Part shown: positions 12,326-25,100 of the stretch, piece after piece
Layout of the letters: every line of letters begins with the position of its first letter
How positions within the stretch are numbered: position 1 is the stretch's first letter
NCBI GenBank assembly: GCA_963681505.1
Contig: OY811973.1
Span: 13,704,237-13,768,236, forward strand
From: Eunapius fragilis
Lineage: Eukaryota > Porifera > Demospongiae > Spongillida > Spongillidae
Length of the DNA: 64,000 bases
Direction: 5' to 3'
Made by a program: the position numbers and the translations under genes
Notes under the pieces: model-generated
What the model saw: the letters and a program-made list of their open reading frames with translations, nothing else
Told to the model about the DNA's origin: nothing
The model's database searches: none

Positions 12326-13980
12326 ATATATTTGAAACCTGATGGACCGTCTGTATTTGCCCATCTCATACAACATACCCTGTTTGAGATGATAGATGCG
12401 CGGAATGCATTATGTCATTGAGGTGTCAATAAGATGTTAACTGAATATCCGTACCGTAAAAGTATAGGTGCGAGGGAGGGGGGGGAGGGGGGGGGGGGAG
12501 AGATCTTCACAAGAACCGAAAACGGGGCGGGATGAGTCTACTGGAGCGGCAGAATTGGTAACGTTCGGTTCACTCATCGAAGCTGTGAGTTGCGACTGCT
12601 TGAGCGCGTGCTAGAGAGAAGTGCGCATGCGCGGGTATAGCGTGCTCATGCTAACCACGGTTAACTACTTTAACCTTCATTTAATTGATCAAGATGAACA
12701 TCAGATTTGTAAGTCGATACGTCGTCACAGAAGTATGTGTTTGAATTGCGATCGCCGTCCAACTCTCCTCTTTTCTCCCCCCACTCTATTGCTTGTATGA
12801 AGCTGTTATGTATTGTAATAGTGCTCGCGCGGCCGCCGCTGGTTACTGTGTTGTGCGCGGAATGGACGTCGGTTAAGTAGTCGAATTACATTGCCGTGTT
12901 GCGCCCAGGACGTGCAAATCTGCTTTCTTACAACAGGCCGACGGAAAAAACGGCGGATCCATTATTTAACATATATTGCGTTGCATTCCTCAAAGCAGAT
13001 ATGTCTGGCTCATTTTGCGTGATCACATGTGCGTGTTGAAGTACCTACCCCCCCAGCATAACACATGCACATGCACGCAAACCATATAGTACTATATCGC
13101 GTACTGTTTGCACTTGGCCGCAGCCCCCTGATCAACTTAACGATGGGTTTTTATTAAGTGTACTCGCACGACTGCGAGCGTCGATCGTTTACTCATACCC
13201 TCTGTATTAAACGTATGGAAAGCACGCAGAGGCGGATAGATTTTCGAAAAGGGCGGGTTTCAGGTTAGACCTCATATACTAAATGACAGACCCGAGCAAA
13301 CTGTTTCCGCTGTAAAAAGAAATTGGAGTGCAGGCAACGATTATTGTATTATTTTAAAAAAGCTTTTTAATTGATTAACGTCGGATATTTGTTGAGCTAA
13401 AGTAGAGTTGTCCAAAAACAGCTAAATGAGGCAGCAGAGGAATGTTATGTAGCTGGGAGGGGTTTCAACAACATAATCTGAAGCCGTGAACATGACTAAC
13501 TTCAAATTGGTATAATTTTTCAATAGGTCTGGAAGAATTCATTTTGTAACGGTAAACATGCACACTGATTTTTGACGCAGATCCATTGCTAGAGTCAGGT
13601 AATAGCAATTTTAGGTTGCCCAGTGGCGTGCACCCCTTACCCTCCCCCCCCCCCCCCCCCCACTACCACATCCCTGAGTAGGTGGAATCATTCACTGCCC
13701 ATGATTTAAGTAGATTATACATGTTCAGTTGTGTGTCCCACCCCCTACAGCCAACACCAGATATGGGTTGGAGTGTACTTAAATCTCAGTGGTAGCTCAT
13801 GCCTTTACGACACTGTAACTTGTCACTAGCTGTGCCTTTTTAAGATATCAATAACAACTTTAATCAACAACCATACAACTGTATAAATAAGTGTGCTGAC
13901 AAGGCAATAAGAATGGAGCTACAGTTTCAATGCAAACGTTCATGTAATGACAGCTGCACAGGATTTCTCATTCGCTCATT
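12326..13980. other. intergenic, with a possible promoter near 12.6 kb
   Basis: G tracts at 12478-12502 and a C tract at 13642-13662. No coding exon is supported apart from the very short candidate near 12.69 kb listed separately. Confidence 0.5.
12610..12712 (+). promoter_or_regulatory. possible CpG-rich promoter and tiny first exon
   Basis: A GTGCGCATGCGCGG stretch (about 12630), which matches the NRF1 core TGCGCATGCGC, is followed by ATGAACATCAGATTT and a consensus donor GTAAGT. No downstream exon could be linked; the GPCR exon at 19157 needs a different phase. Confidence 0.2.

Positions 13981-14077
<97 letters not shown>
13981..14077. repeat. (CA)n microsatellite
   Basis: An uninterrupted CA tract of about 48 units. 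Confidence 0.98.
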
Positions 14078-14078
<1 letters not shown>

Positions 14079-14334
14079 CCCCAAGTAGGTGCAATGTCAG
14101 GCTGGAGTGATTATGGGGGACATGCACACATCAGCATGTCTGCATTGCCACCATACCCCTTGGGCTTACAAGAGTACAGGGAATACTATTATAAATCAGA
14201 TATATTTAAAGGTATGGTATGGGGACAAACTCATGGCGTGTCTATAGTGGGGGGGGGGGGGGGGGGGGGGAGGGGGGGAGGAGAGAAAGAAAGAGCTTAG
14301 TCCCACCCCCCTCATCTCCTCTTAGGGCATCCAC
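14078..14334. other. spacer with G tract
   Basis: A G-rich run lies at 14250-14280; nothing else was recognised. Confidence 0.5.
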
Positions 14335-15210
14335 CATCCTGAAGAGAGCTTAGGTGTCAGTACAATATTTGGGTGGCCACAATAAGCTTCTCAAGCAAGC
14401 TGTACATGTAATAAAAAATAGAGACCTCACAAATCCACAATCAGATAAAGGTACATATAGGTAGCTGGAATGAACAAATACACAACCACATATGTACATA
14501 GGCTTTGGATATGAATATAATATTAACAAAAAGTACATCACACTCAGGGCTCTTTTTGCTAGATCTGGCTTGACCCTTTGCACTATTGGAACACAGCTGA
14601 CAAAAAAAGAACACTGTGGGTGGGGTGAGGAGTGTGCGGATTGTCGGCTATGTTCCTTAACCCCTCACATTCCTGGAAAATACACCACACCCACAGGGGT
14701 CTTTTTAGTCGGCTATGTTACTTAACCCTTCACACCTTAACCATGCAGAAAGTTCACTGCACCCACAAAGATCTTTGTAGTTGGCTATGTTACTTAACCC
14801 CTCACAATCCTGGAAAATTCACCATACCCACTTGGCTCTTTTTAGTCCGTTCCTTAACCAGAAAGTTCACCACACATCCTCTTCTACACTTAGTCCTTCA
14901 AAGGAGAGGAGGGGATTGAGACATACACATACACATACGCAGTGCTTAGAGATGGAACTCACAACCAGAGCAACCTTGTTACAGGCCATCCTGAAGAGAG
15001 CACAGGTGTCAGTATGATATTTGGGTGGTCACAATAAGCTTCTCATAATCACTTAGCTAGCTGGGACATACCATGTACTTTATTTATCCCTGCAATAAAA
15101 ATAGAGATAAGTACAAGTATCCACAATCAGATAAAGGTACATGTAGGCAGCTGGAACAGACAACCACACAACCACATATGTACATAGGCATTGGATATGA
15201 ACAAAACTCC
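14335..15210. repeat. direct duplication enclosing about 65-bp tandem repeats
   Basis: The segment at 14337-14520 (CTGAAGAGAGCTTAGGTGTC ... CATATGTACATAGGCTTTGGATATGAA) recurs at 14990-15205. Between the copies lie three to four imperfect repeats of about 65 bp containing GGCTATGTTACTTAACCC and CACACCCACAGGG. Non-coding. Confidence 0.75.
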
Positions 15211-15225
15211 CCAGGAAAAAGAGCT

Positions 15226-15228
<3 letters not shown>

Positions 15229-15318
<90 letters not shown>

Positions 15319-15353
15319 TGTGTGTGTGTGTGTGTGTGTGTGTCTGTGTGTGT
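15229..15353. repeat. (GA)n followed by (TG)n
   Basis: GA tract at 15230-15274, then TG tract to 15353 with two TC interruptions. Confidence 0.97.
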
Positions 15354-15796
15354 GCAGACCACACCCAGGCATTAAAATGACCAGGGGCCCTTTCTGGGGT
15401 ACAGGCCACACCAAGACATTAAAACGACCAGAGAATCATTCTTGCCCAGACCAACTGCCCAGCATGCAGCTTGGGAGATTTAAACATTAACCCATTCTTG
15501 CCCAGGGTACAAGCCACACCCAGGCAACTCAACTAACCCAATCTTTCCCATGGTATAGACCATATTCACAAGACACAACTGACTAGCAGCTAGAGATATT
15601 TAACCCATTCCTGCCCAGGGTACAGATCAACCCAATAGGTTACATTAGTATCAGCTAAAAAGATTTTTCATAATATAAAGTGGACACCTTGATAGTTGAG
15701 TATAAATTTTATTTCCTACTCGTCAATGTTTGAAATCAGTTTTATCAATAATGATACGAGCTATAAAAATATTAATAATGCATTTTCGTTGGCAAA
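15354..15796. repeat. imperfect tandem repeats of about 60 bp
   Basis: The words CAGACCACACCCAGGCATTA, GGTACAGGCCACACCAAGAC and GGTACAAGCCACACCCAGGC recur with CATTCTTGCCCAG between them. This extends to about 15630; the remainder is AT-rich with no feature. Confidence 0.6.
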
Positions 15797-15839
15797 CTAG
15801 TTTTCCAAAAGAGCTTGAAATTGTAGCTTATCACGTGAC

Positions 15840-16130
15840 ACCTTACTTTCTATTATCGGCATGATCCACATGGATTCGGCTCCATGGCTTCTCTGGTAGC
15901 ATCCAAGGGTGATTACCAGGCTTGGCTGGTTTGGTTTGGTGCTCTGCACAGGTTTGGCACTGGTGACATTGGTTTGTGATGTCTGTGTCAATCCATGGCT
16001 AGTATACTGCTGTGCGAGCCAGTTGTTTCATCCTTTGGATTCCAAAATGACCCAAATGAAGGAGTTCCAGGACTTGTGGCTGAAACTTTATTCCCATGAA
16101 GGAGACATCCATGCACTGTAAAAAGTGACA
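15840..16130 (-). pseudogene. Ty3/gypsy integrase zinc-binding region, degenerate
   Basis: On the minus strand, with several frame breaks, one can read LGHFGIQRMKQLARTAVYWP, then CQTC with nearby His residues (HHCC zinc finger) and ENHPWMLPEKPWSRIHVDHA-type residues that precede the DDE core. Stops and shifts make it non-functional. In a normal element this would precede the polyprotein C-terminus, but here it follows it, so the order is rearranged. Confidence 0.6.
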
Positions 16131-16354
16131 TTGCAAGCTTCCTGAACTGTTCCATCAAGTAGTCCTTTGGCATAGTACCCACCAATGAAATGGTCAACCA
16201 AAGTCATAAGAGCAGCAACAGATTCAACTGATTTTGAATGCACATACATCAACATATAAACACAGCTGATTGTCCAATTAAATAACTAATTATTACAAAT
16301 TGATCATGTCACTACACTACTCCCCCTCTTGAAAGAGTGGTCCCTCACTCCCAG

Positions 16355-16606
16355 TCATTCAATGATTTCAGCAGTGTCCATGTTGTCTGGTAGCACCAGA
16401 GGGTTTCCATAGCGTACAGGTGGTTTGCTTATCCTGCTAGAGTGTGACAGTGCAGGGGCTTCCTCTGTAACAGGAGGAAGAACTTGGGATACAAATGCTG
16501 GGTGCTCCATCTCAGGAACTCGATGCTGGCAGACTGGTTGTGTATCCCCTGTGTTGATTTTATGGGATGTCAATCGGGTACGCCCAAGGTCACTCATCCA
16601 ATGCAA
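16355..16606 (-). pseudogene. Ty3/gypsy pre-RT stub fused to polyprotein C-terminus
   Basis: The frame starts in the conserved lead-in to reverse transcriptase (SDLGRTRLTSHKINTGDTQP) and passes abruptly into a tail typical of the polyprotein C-terminus (SHSSRISKPPVRYGNPLVLP) ending at a stop. Reverse transcriptase, RNase H and integrase are missing between them, consistent with an internal deletion. Confidence 0.6.
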
Positions 16607-17686
16607 TGACGTCTTGGAACGAGCAAGGTAGTCACTTTCTCTCGAACCTCAGGAGCCAGGCCGTCTGTCATCTGCTCTATACAATGCTTAACAGACTGGG
16701 TGGATTGCTTACGGGCAGGGTATTGTACTGATGCACAATCAGCACTATCATCGATAGGTTTTAACATACCCATTATCTCATCTTTGTGCACTGTAATCAG
16801 TGCGAAGCCAGGGTTAAGAACTTGGACCATTGTGTGACTAGCAGCAGCATCCATGATGGAGTGAGCAACCAAGAGGCCATGCTGATCCATAAACCGTCCC
16901 ACTGGTTCCACCAGGAGGGCACCGGAGCTGCTGGTGCAATGACCTGCATGCCGTGACACCTTTGCAGGAAGGCACATTTGACAATAAGGAGGGACATTTA
17001 TGGTTTCAGACAACGTCACAAAACAAACTGGGGGACTTTGCATACCACTTCTCATAGGTGACAAGAATTGCACAGGACCTTCTTTTGTGAGCAAAATTTG
17101 TTGTTGAAGGTCAACGATACAACCTCACTATAATCAAAAAATCCGCCCCAAGAAGGCACTTCTGGTTTAAATTCTTTGCTATCAAAACTGGATGATCTTT
17201 GGCTGATACCTCGACCTTTATGCTCAATTTACACTGCCCAATAATGTCCAACTTCTCCCTATTTGCTGCTACTACCGAAATCGCAGGTACCTGCATTGTA
17301 AGTGACTTTCCCAATGGTACCATTCTAATAACATCCTCTCTCACTAACGTCACCGCCGAACCCGTGTCTACAAGCATTCTAGTGACTTGACCTTCTATAC
17401 TACCTTCCACCATTAACGTGGAACTTACGGCTGCCGCCTGCCAAGAATCCTTATGATCCTTCCGCTTGCGAGGGCAGTTACACCGAACATGATCTCGCTC
17501 CCCGTAGTTCCAACATATAATCGCTGCAGACCCTTGCTTTCTGGTAGAAGACTGACGTTGTTGGTCAGCAGCAGTAGTTTTCCCTTTGCCAGATAGCCGT
17601 CTGTTCAGCTCTTCGACTTGTTTTCTAAGGTCCTCCACCATTCTTTCAGAATCTTGGGCCTGTTTCCGGAGCTGTTGCACCGACAA
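16594..17686 (-). pseudogene. Ty3/gypsy gag-protease region
   Basis: The first frame (17686-17111) has a coiled-coil leader, a zinc knuckle in which the second cysteine is tyrosine (CWNYGERDHVRCNC) and a retropepsin active site MLVDTGSAVTLV. The second frame (17094-16594) is the linker between protease and reverse transcriptase (LLTKEGPVQFLSP ... VLNPGFALITVHKDEIMGML). The two are separated by a frame break near 17100, and the second is shifted again at about 16600. No intact polyprotein remains. Confidence 0.75.
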
Positions 17687-17716
17687 TGGTAGGAACTTAT
17701 TGTAGAATTGGACAGA

Positions 17717-18033
17717 TCAAAGAAAAGAGCGTAGAGTTGTGATATCTGTAGGATGTGGCATCCACACAATTGCTGTGTCCCTTTGCAATACCTTGGTTAG
17801 AAATCATGAATCTGAGGTACTCAACAGATGGTTGTGCAAAAGAACATTTCTCTAAGCGACACCTTAGCCCTTTTTCTTGCAGTCGTGAAAACAGTGCCCA
17901 AAGGTTTTGGAGATGGTCTGAAGTGGAGGCACACTGACAAAAAATGTCATCCAGGTAGACAATGACACCCTGAAGGTCTGCTGTCGGCTTGAGGTTGTTG
18001 AAGATAGGTCTGACTGATTTGTGGTCTGGGTAT
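17717..18033 (-). pseudogene. Ty3/gypsy reverse transcriptase fragment with YLDD motif
   Basis: The minus-strand frame is open across the fragment and contains the active-site signature GVIVYLDDIF and the downstream LRCRLEKCSFAQPSVEYL. It lies on the 5' side of the gag-protease region, the wrong order for an intact element. It abuts a plus-strand protease fragment at about 18035. Confidence 0.75.
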
Positions 18034-18035
18034 CT

Positions 18036-18190
18036 TTAAAACAGTCACCTCACTGCAGGGAGAAGATACAAAGGACATCACTTTCACTGTCACCAATTAT
18101 CCACGATTGAACTTGTTAGGCCAGGATGCCATTGTCAAGCTCGGTGTCAACGTTCAAGCCCTTCTGAGTCCCTTTGAAGGACAGGCAAGG
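18036..18190 (+). pseudogene. Ty3/gypsy protease C-terminal fragment, opposite strand
   Basis: The frame reads FTVTNYPRLNLLGQDAIVKL then GVNVQALLSPFEGQ, the retropepsin C-terminus (LLGxDAI motif) and its linker. It is head-to-head with the minus-strand reverse-transcriptase fragment, showing an inversion or a second insertion. Confidence 0.65.
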
Positions 18191-18560
18191 TATGCACCTG
18201 TCTGTACGATAATAAGCCCATATATTTCCATACCAATATGGCGGACAATAAAGCAATTAAACCCCACGCGTCATGTGACCATGAAAGTGCTCTATACACG
18301 TTACCGTATGAGTGCTACGGTTATTGCGCTTTTTTTTAATTATAACACTAATAATAATTATTATTATACATGTATACGATTAAACTAAATCATACAAAAA
18401 AAACTCTTCATCATCCCCATTCATTGTCCCCATTACTGAAGCTGAATTGCCTCTCTGAATGGCAACAGATAGCCTTTGGGCTTTCAATTTACCATGTCCC
18501 ACCCTTCATTAATATTCATATCACCAACCAGCCAAAAACAATGGATCCGCCTATGAGTGG
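18191..18560. other. spacer
   Basis: AT-rich with short ATT/TAA repeats near 18340-18370. No exon identified. Confidence 0.45.
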
Positions 18561-18790
18561 TAGTGATGTAACATGTCCAGTGATAGTGATGTAACATGTC
18601 CAGTGGTAGTGATGTAACATGTCCAGTGGTAGTGATGTAACATGTCCAGTGGTAGTGATGTAACATGTCCAGTGGTAGTGATGTAACATGTCCAGTGATA
18701 GTGATGTAACATGTCCAGTGGTAGTGATGTAACATGTCCAGTGGTAGTGATGTAACATGTCCAGTGGTAGTGATGTAACATGTCCAGTGG
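18561..18790. repeat. 23-bp minisatellite, 10 units
   Basis: The unit TAGTGATGTAACATGTCCAGTGG, with G/A variation at one position, is repeated ten times without spacers. It is followed to about 18930 by CTACCTCCTCC-type pyrimidine repeats. Confidence 0.95.
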
Positions 18791-19005
18791 TATTGATGAA
18801 GCTTGTTGCATCATGTTATCTTCTTCCTCGTTACCTTCTGTGATCTACCTCCTCCCTCTCCTTACCATCTACCTCCTCCCCCTCCTTACCATCTACCTCC
18901 TCCATCCTCCTTACCATCTTGCTGTAGGTCCTCATCTTCATCTGTGTTGCGATTATTATTGCTCCAGGTATCATGTGATCCTTGTAATGTTGCCATACCT
19001 GTGGT

Positions 19006-19075
19006 ATCAGAATCTGCAGAAGCAGGTTCCATATATAGGATTGATGTAGGGTAATGAATGTCATTAAAATTGCAT
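19006..19075 (+). mobile_element. 5'-end relic of the TC...CTTG family
   Basis: TCAGAATCTGCAGAAGCAGG, followed by TTCCATATATAGGATTGATG and GAATGTCATTAAAA, is the diverged 5' end seen in copies A, B and C. It is preceded by TA. It stops within about 70 bp and lies just upstream of the first GPCR exon recognised. Confidence 0.6.
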
Positions 19076-19156
19076 CATATCGGCACCAGTTATTAGCAAG
19101 CATTGAGAACTCTGTGTAATTATTATCATAGTACTTTTATATTTCCATAACAACAG

Positions 19157-22100
19157 GTCACTCCCTCAACACACCCCTAGCATGTGACAGCTTCTGCTCT
19201 CCCAGTGGTATAGTGATGTGCACATGTGACAGTGGCAATGCATTAGGCAGGACTGTGTGGAGGATCACCAATGGAACACTAAGTGTCTGCAACATGACTC
19301 TTAACCAGACAGCCAACGCATGCACCAATGTCTTTGCCACCTGTTCTGCCATCAACGGCTTCAATGCCACCAACGAAGAACCCCTCATGACTGGTGCTCC
19401 GTGTGACACATCCATCCTCAACATTGACATGACCTTGATCGAAAACCTGAATGGGTTAAAAATTATCTGCACTAATCCACTCGGGACTTTATATGGCAGC
19501 ATCACACGTAGGCTACCAGCAAATTTTTATTACTCGTGTGTATGTGTGTTTTTATAATAATTCATGCACAATCTTGCATTCTTATAGCCTGTTTCAATCA
19601 CACTGTAAGGTTTATGTCTACCATTCTCTCCCAGCTGCTCCAGGTGTTCCTACAGTGATTTGCAACAAAGCATCAGCATCCATACAAGTGCTTCCTTCAC
19701 CTTATGGTGGCATCCCAACAAGCTACACAATTATTATTGATGCTGGCAGTGCACAAAACTATGTGCCTTTTGCCACTGGGGAGCTAAACATACCCCTCAA
19801 CCTTAAAAGCAAAACTGATGTCACTGTGAGTGCCATCAACTGTGCTGGGAGCTCATCCATATCCCAGACATGTAAGAGTTTGCATGTAATATGGGTGTGT
19901 TTAGGTACAGTTTGCTGTTGGCAAAGCAACATTTGTTGTTTATTTAACGATTATACAAATGGCACAAAAAAACATGTAGAAGGGGACCAATGTGCTTTTA
20001 TCAAACAGACTAGGTCCATAAGTTAGGCTGCATGTAGGGGTCCATCAGTTAGGCTGTATGTAGGGGTCCATCAGTTAGGCTGTATGTAGGGGTCCATCCG
20101 TTAGGTTGTATGCAGGAAGCTCTATGTAGTCGCGCAACATACATCATTATGGTTACTGTTAACCTGGTCTATTTATTTGATAATACTAAATGTAGCTCTT
20201 CTGCATGTTATCATTTGAATAAAACCACTATTGTTACACCCACTCGTCACATGTCTCTTACCGTTCTTTCAGGTCCTACAACAAATGGTGAGTTAGTGAT
20301 GTATGACTCCGATATAATAATCTAAACTTAATAACATATAACTACATCAAATGGCCATCAAGTTGTGGCTAAGGCTAGTTACCTTACCTGGCTCACCTCC
20401 CTGTCCTTTGTGCCCAGAACACCCCTTGGATCCCCTTGGTCACCATGCATTGACATATAAACCCATCCCTTTTGTCTGAAGTGGGTCTCTCAGCTGGGTC
20501 AGCAGCAATTGCCGCAGAGCTAAGAAAGCACTCGGTCAATGGTGCAAAGTGTTCTGACCTGGGATGGACATGCATTCCCCTTGTGATGGAGTCATATGGA
20601 GCTTGGTCAGGGTCTTTCTCAAGACTTGCATGCTACACACCTTGCCACAAGGCCAGCACCCCCAAGTCCAAGGTGGTCTCCAACTTGTATGGCCGCCTGA
20701 ACTTAACACTAGTGCGTGCCAATGCTCGGTCCCTCCTCTTAATTTAATTATGGTTAGACATGGTGTTTAAAAAGGTTGTTGGATTGATTAGTTAAGTCTG
20801 CATATTATTTAGCACAAAATGGTATGAATGAGAAGACCAACAGAATAAGAGGCTTTTTCAATCATCAGCCGCTGTGACATGCACATTGATGGAATAACTA
20901 CACCGTTAATGATTCCATCCATACAGTGTGTATGACTATGAATTAGAAAATGCCCGACTGTTAGTTGTTGAAGTTATTAATTCCCAGTGGCAGATCATGC
21001 AGATAATTACCCCCAATGCTAAAAACATATCTCAGTTCAATTGTGTTTCCCTTTGAGGTAGTGTCTACTATGAGAGAAATATTTATGTATACCTTACTTC
21101 AGACTTAATTGAAGCCATATCCTTTCATTATTTGGGTTTAGCCATGAAAGGACGGCTAAACACAAATAATGTTGATGATATATTTAGCACAAAAGTAGAA
21201 CTGCAAATAGTCTTCTGTAATCTAGGGAATCAAGTTTTAACTAAGCTAATCTTTCACTATCATGTATCTGCATTTGTAGAATACAGATATAATCTGCAGC
21301 CATTTCAAATACTAATGACCTTTGCTATATGGAGTGCTATTCTATTTTAGAAGGGTGCAACCCTGTCAATGACACCACATGGAACCTTCAGTGGCCCAGC
21401 ACTGCCCTCAATACAACATATGTCCTACCATGCCCTCAAGGAGGAAGTAACTATGTATCAGGTAGGGTAGAGGTGACAATGGTTCAATTATCTTGTGCAT
21501 ATATTTAATCTGGTATATGTGAACAGGATATGCGTATCGGATCTGTTCCAGCAATGGTGAATGGAGTCCTACAGATGTAACCCAATGTGAAAGCTACATA
21601 TTTATATATTTAGCAGAGCAGGTAAAAATGTGCACTACAAGGAAGTGGTAAATACACACAAGGTATATAACATTAAAACTGCTTGATGCATAGTAAAACT
21701 GGAATGTGGCACTTGAATACAAAATATCGTTATTATGGGACAATTCAGTACATTGAAAACTTTCCAGACAGAAGTTGGATTTGTAGGTTGCATCTCATCA
21801 TGCTGCCCATATGTTTAACAGGTTTCCCTTCCAAGTCTGGACATAACTCAAGGTCTGGGTATACTGACAGATTTGTTCATTGCAACACAGCCTAACTCTC
21901 TTGGATCTAAACTACCTCTGGACCTAAGAGACAGTCTCTACATCCTTTCTACTGTTTTACGGGTGTTAAACACAAACCTTCAACAAGGTGTGGTCACAGA
22001 TGTACAGAGTACAGTGGTAAGACGTTCTTACGTACCAGTGGATTGCCTTCATTAATCTTCATGATTATAGATCATCCTGGATGTGATAAACAACATTCTG

Positions 22101-25100
22101 AATGAAACTAATCAAGTTGGGTGGGAGATCCTTCAAATGGTGGAACCCAATAATGCAAGTTCACGTCTCCTGAAGACCAGTGAGTCATACGGTCTCTACC
22201 TTGCATCAGCAATCAATACCTCAAGTACCATTACTAAGTCAAGATCATCAATTGGTAAGTTAATCAGCCTAGGTGAAGTGATTTGCAATTTAGAAATAAA
22301 CTCAATGCATGGATTGCACAGCAATTGGATGACTTTTCTTTTACTGCTAGTAATCCAGGCATCCAATACTCCCATCACCACAACTCAAGCTGACATTGGG
22401 TTCCCTGACAGCAATGATGCCTTGTTTGTCAATGCAACATTCTCTGCTAGTGATGCCAGCATTTTAATTCCTGGTTCGCTTCTTTTGGAAAGAGGAAACA
22501 ATGGTATCATTGACAATAACCTGAAGTAAATAAAATAATCAAACTTATATCCCAGCTCAATCAATACCGGTGGTAAACATGATCATCAAAAACATCAACA
22601 CCTTCCTACCCCGCACTGGATCTCTGTATGTGTGCAGCTTTTTTCCATTAAAACTGAACTCACCTATCTAACCTCCATCTCACATGCTTCACATTCACTT
22701 GTGCAACTACAGTGCACAACAAGTTGATTCATTCGTCCTTTCAAGCCAAGTGGCAGTGGAAGATGGAGGATTTGCATCAGAAGTTCTAAAAACAAGACCT
22801 GTGGTAATCAACTTTAGAATAAACAAGCCAAGCAATGTGAGAGATACAATAGTCTGGGTCCTGTAGATTTAAAATTATTCATTATGGCCTATTACATTCC
22901 AGCTTACAAACAAATACCAATGCTCTTTCTGGAACTTTTCAGATTCGTAAGCTCTCCATACATATTGCATTAGCATAAGCAGAATATGTCTTCAGTTCCT
23001 GGTCATCAGAAGGCATGTCACCTCCATCGAGCAATGGCTCATTTGTCCAGTGCTACTCAACGCACCTGACCAGCTTTGCTGTTCTATTGGCTGTAAACAA
23101 CTTTGTATGGTTTCTACTGTGAGTACTGTAATGCATGATTATACATGTATGCCTTTTGTGATCAGCCTGACGGTAAAGCTCTGACAATAACTTCATACAT
23201 TGGGTGTGGCATCTCAATAGCATGCCTATTAGCTACAATTGTCTTCTTCCTAACCCTCAGGTGAGGATGTATATGTGTGCAACTGATATGATGTACCATG
23301 CTAATATGTATTGATTAGGAAAAAACTCTTTGAAAAGCCGCACAACTTCATCCACCTGAACGTGGTTATTGCACTGTTTCTAGCCTTTCTTGTTTTTGTG
23401 GCCGGTGTAGAAACTGCTAAACACAATGAGGTATGTAGTAAAAGTATATTGTATGTATTGTGCTCCATGATTCCACATCCAGGCTGCATGCAAGGTTGTT
23501 GCAGCACTCCTTCAGTACTTGTGGCTCTCTGCATTCTGCTGGATGATGTGTGAGGGTGTCATGTTGTACCTCATGTTGGTGGTGGTATTCAGCACTCTGA
23601 AAGACAAGTGGTGGTTCTTTTTCCTACTAGGATGGGGTGAGTATTATTTGTTTTATCTTACCTATTTGCATAACTCCCACTCACCCACTGTAGTACCTGC
23701 CCTTGTGTTTGTGGTCATTGGGTTAGCAGTAAGAAGTGAATATTACGTTGTGAGAAGCAAAAATGACAACATGGCCATTTCATAGTAAGATGATTGAAAT
23801 GTGATGCAATGACAGTAATGTTAAGCATTGAGGTTAAAGCTCAACCCACACTGCAATCAATTGTAAAAACCAATCCCTTGGAGATCAAAAATTTTACAAT
23901 AATGTAAATTTGTTTTCTTACATGTTACACAGTATTTGCTTGCCCAAAAATTTTGAATTAGTCGTATGGCGCATGACCCACTAGTTAAACGATGCTATAC
24001 GTGTGTCTAACAAACTGTATTGCATTCCAAAAGGTAACTTAACAAAAACATGTTATAAAACCTTTCTTACATTATCAGTGATAAACACTTCTGCCTTCTG
24101 ATATCAAATCTGTCAAATTTAATTTAGCACTACTGTTAGATATTTATAACTATATGCTAATTGCAACATTTTATAAAGACAAATCATTACAATAGATTAA
24201 CGGTATCATTCTTTTGAATACCTACTGTCTTTGTAGTTGTTGGATGTCCATTGGAAAGGGGACCATATGGGCCTTTGCTGCTCCAGTGGTGCTAATCATG
24301 ATGGTAAGCAATATTGCCAAATATCTTATTTTAATTCATGTAATTCTATGCTCACCCCAGATCAATACTATGTTCCTGATAATGGTGATGGTGGTATTGG
24401 TGAAGAAGAGCAGGTCAAAACTGCTTGATGTCAAGGATGTAAAGCATCGAACTATTGTTATGTACGTTAGGAAAGCACATGCAATTAATATGTATTATTA
24501 TTATTTTTGCCTCAACCATGTAATAGATCCCTCATAAAATCTGCAGTCATTTTGCTGCCCATTCTTGGATGCACATGGATATTTGGATTGCTTTCTCTGA
24601 ACCAATACACACTGGTCTTTACATGGCTATTCACAATTTTAAACTCCTTGCAAGTCAGTATAATTGTAGCACAATAAACTACTAAGCTGTTTTTTTATTG
24701 CCTCCTATAGGGTTTTTTAATATTCTTGCTGTATGTACTGAGACATGAAAAGGTAACCAGGTCACCAAGTGTTTCTTCTTTCATTTTTTCACACTGTTGG
24801 AATGTATCTTTAGGTGTGTGGCAGGATAACTAAGAAGTATAAAGTCAGTTCTTCACCTAAACGTTCAGATAAAAGAGTGAGCATTTCAATTTTTTTACAT
24901 TAGGCATATAGCCATCCATAACTAATGTGAAATGTCTTATTATTCTCTAATAGATGTTCAAGGATTTTGCAGGTTCACATGCCGAAAACAAGTCAAAGGT
25001 TCATTCAGATGTGAAAAGTTCATCAGTGATGACAGAAAATAAAAATTCCAAAGGAGACTCAGGTCCATTCTCCATTTAGTTACATTTTGTTTCTTTATGC

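Noticed and set aside
18561..18790. CRISPR-like array
   Set aside because: Repeats are contiguous with no unique spacers and the context is eukaryotic; it is a minisatellite. The same holds for 25819-26075.
18780..19050. Signal-peptide exon of the GPCR
   Set aside because: Hydrophobic stretch comes from CTACCTCCTCC repeats; no ATG, donor and phase combination fits the exon at 19157.
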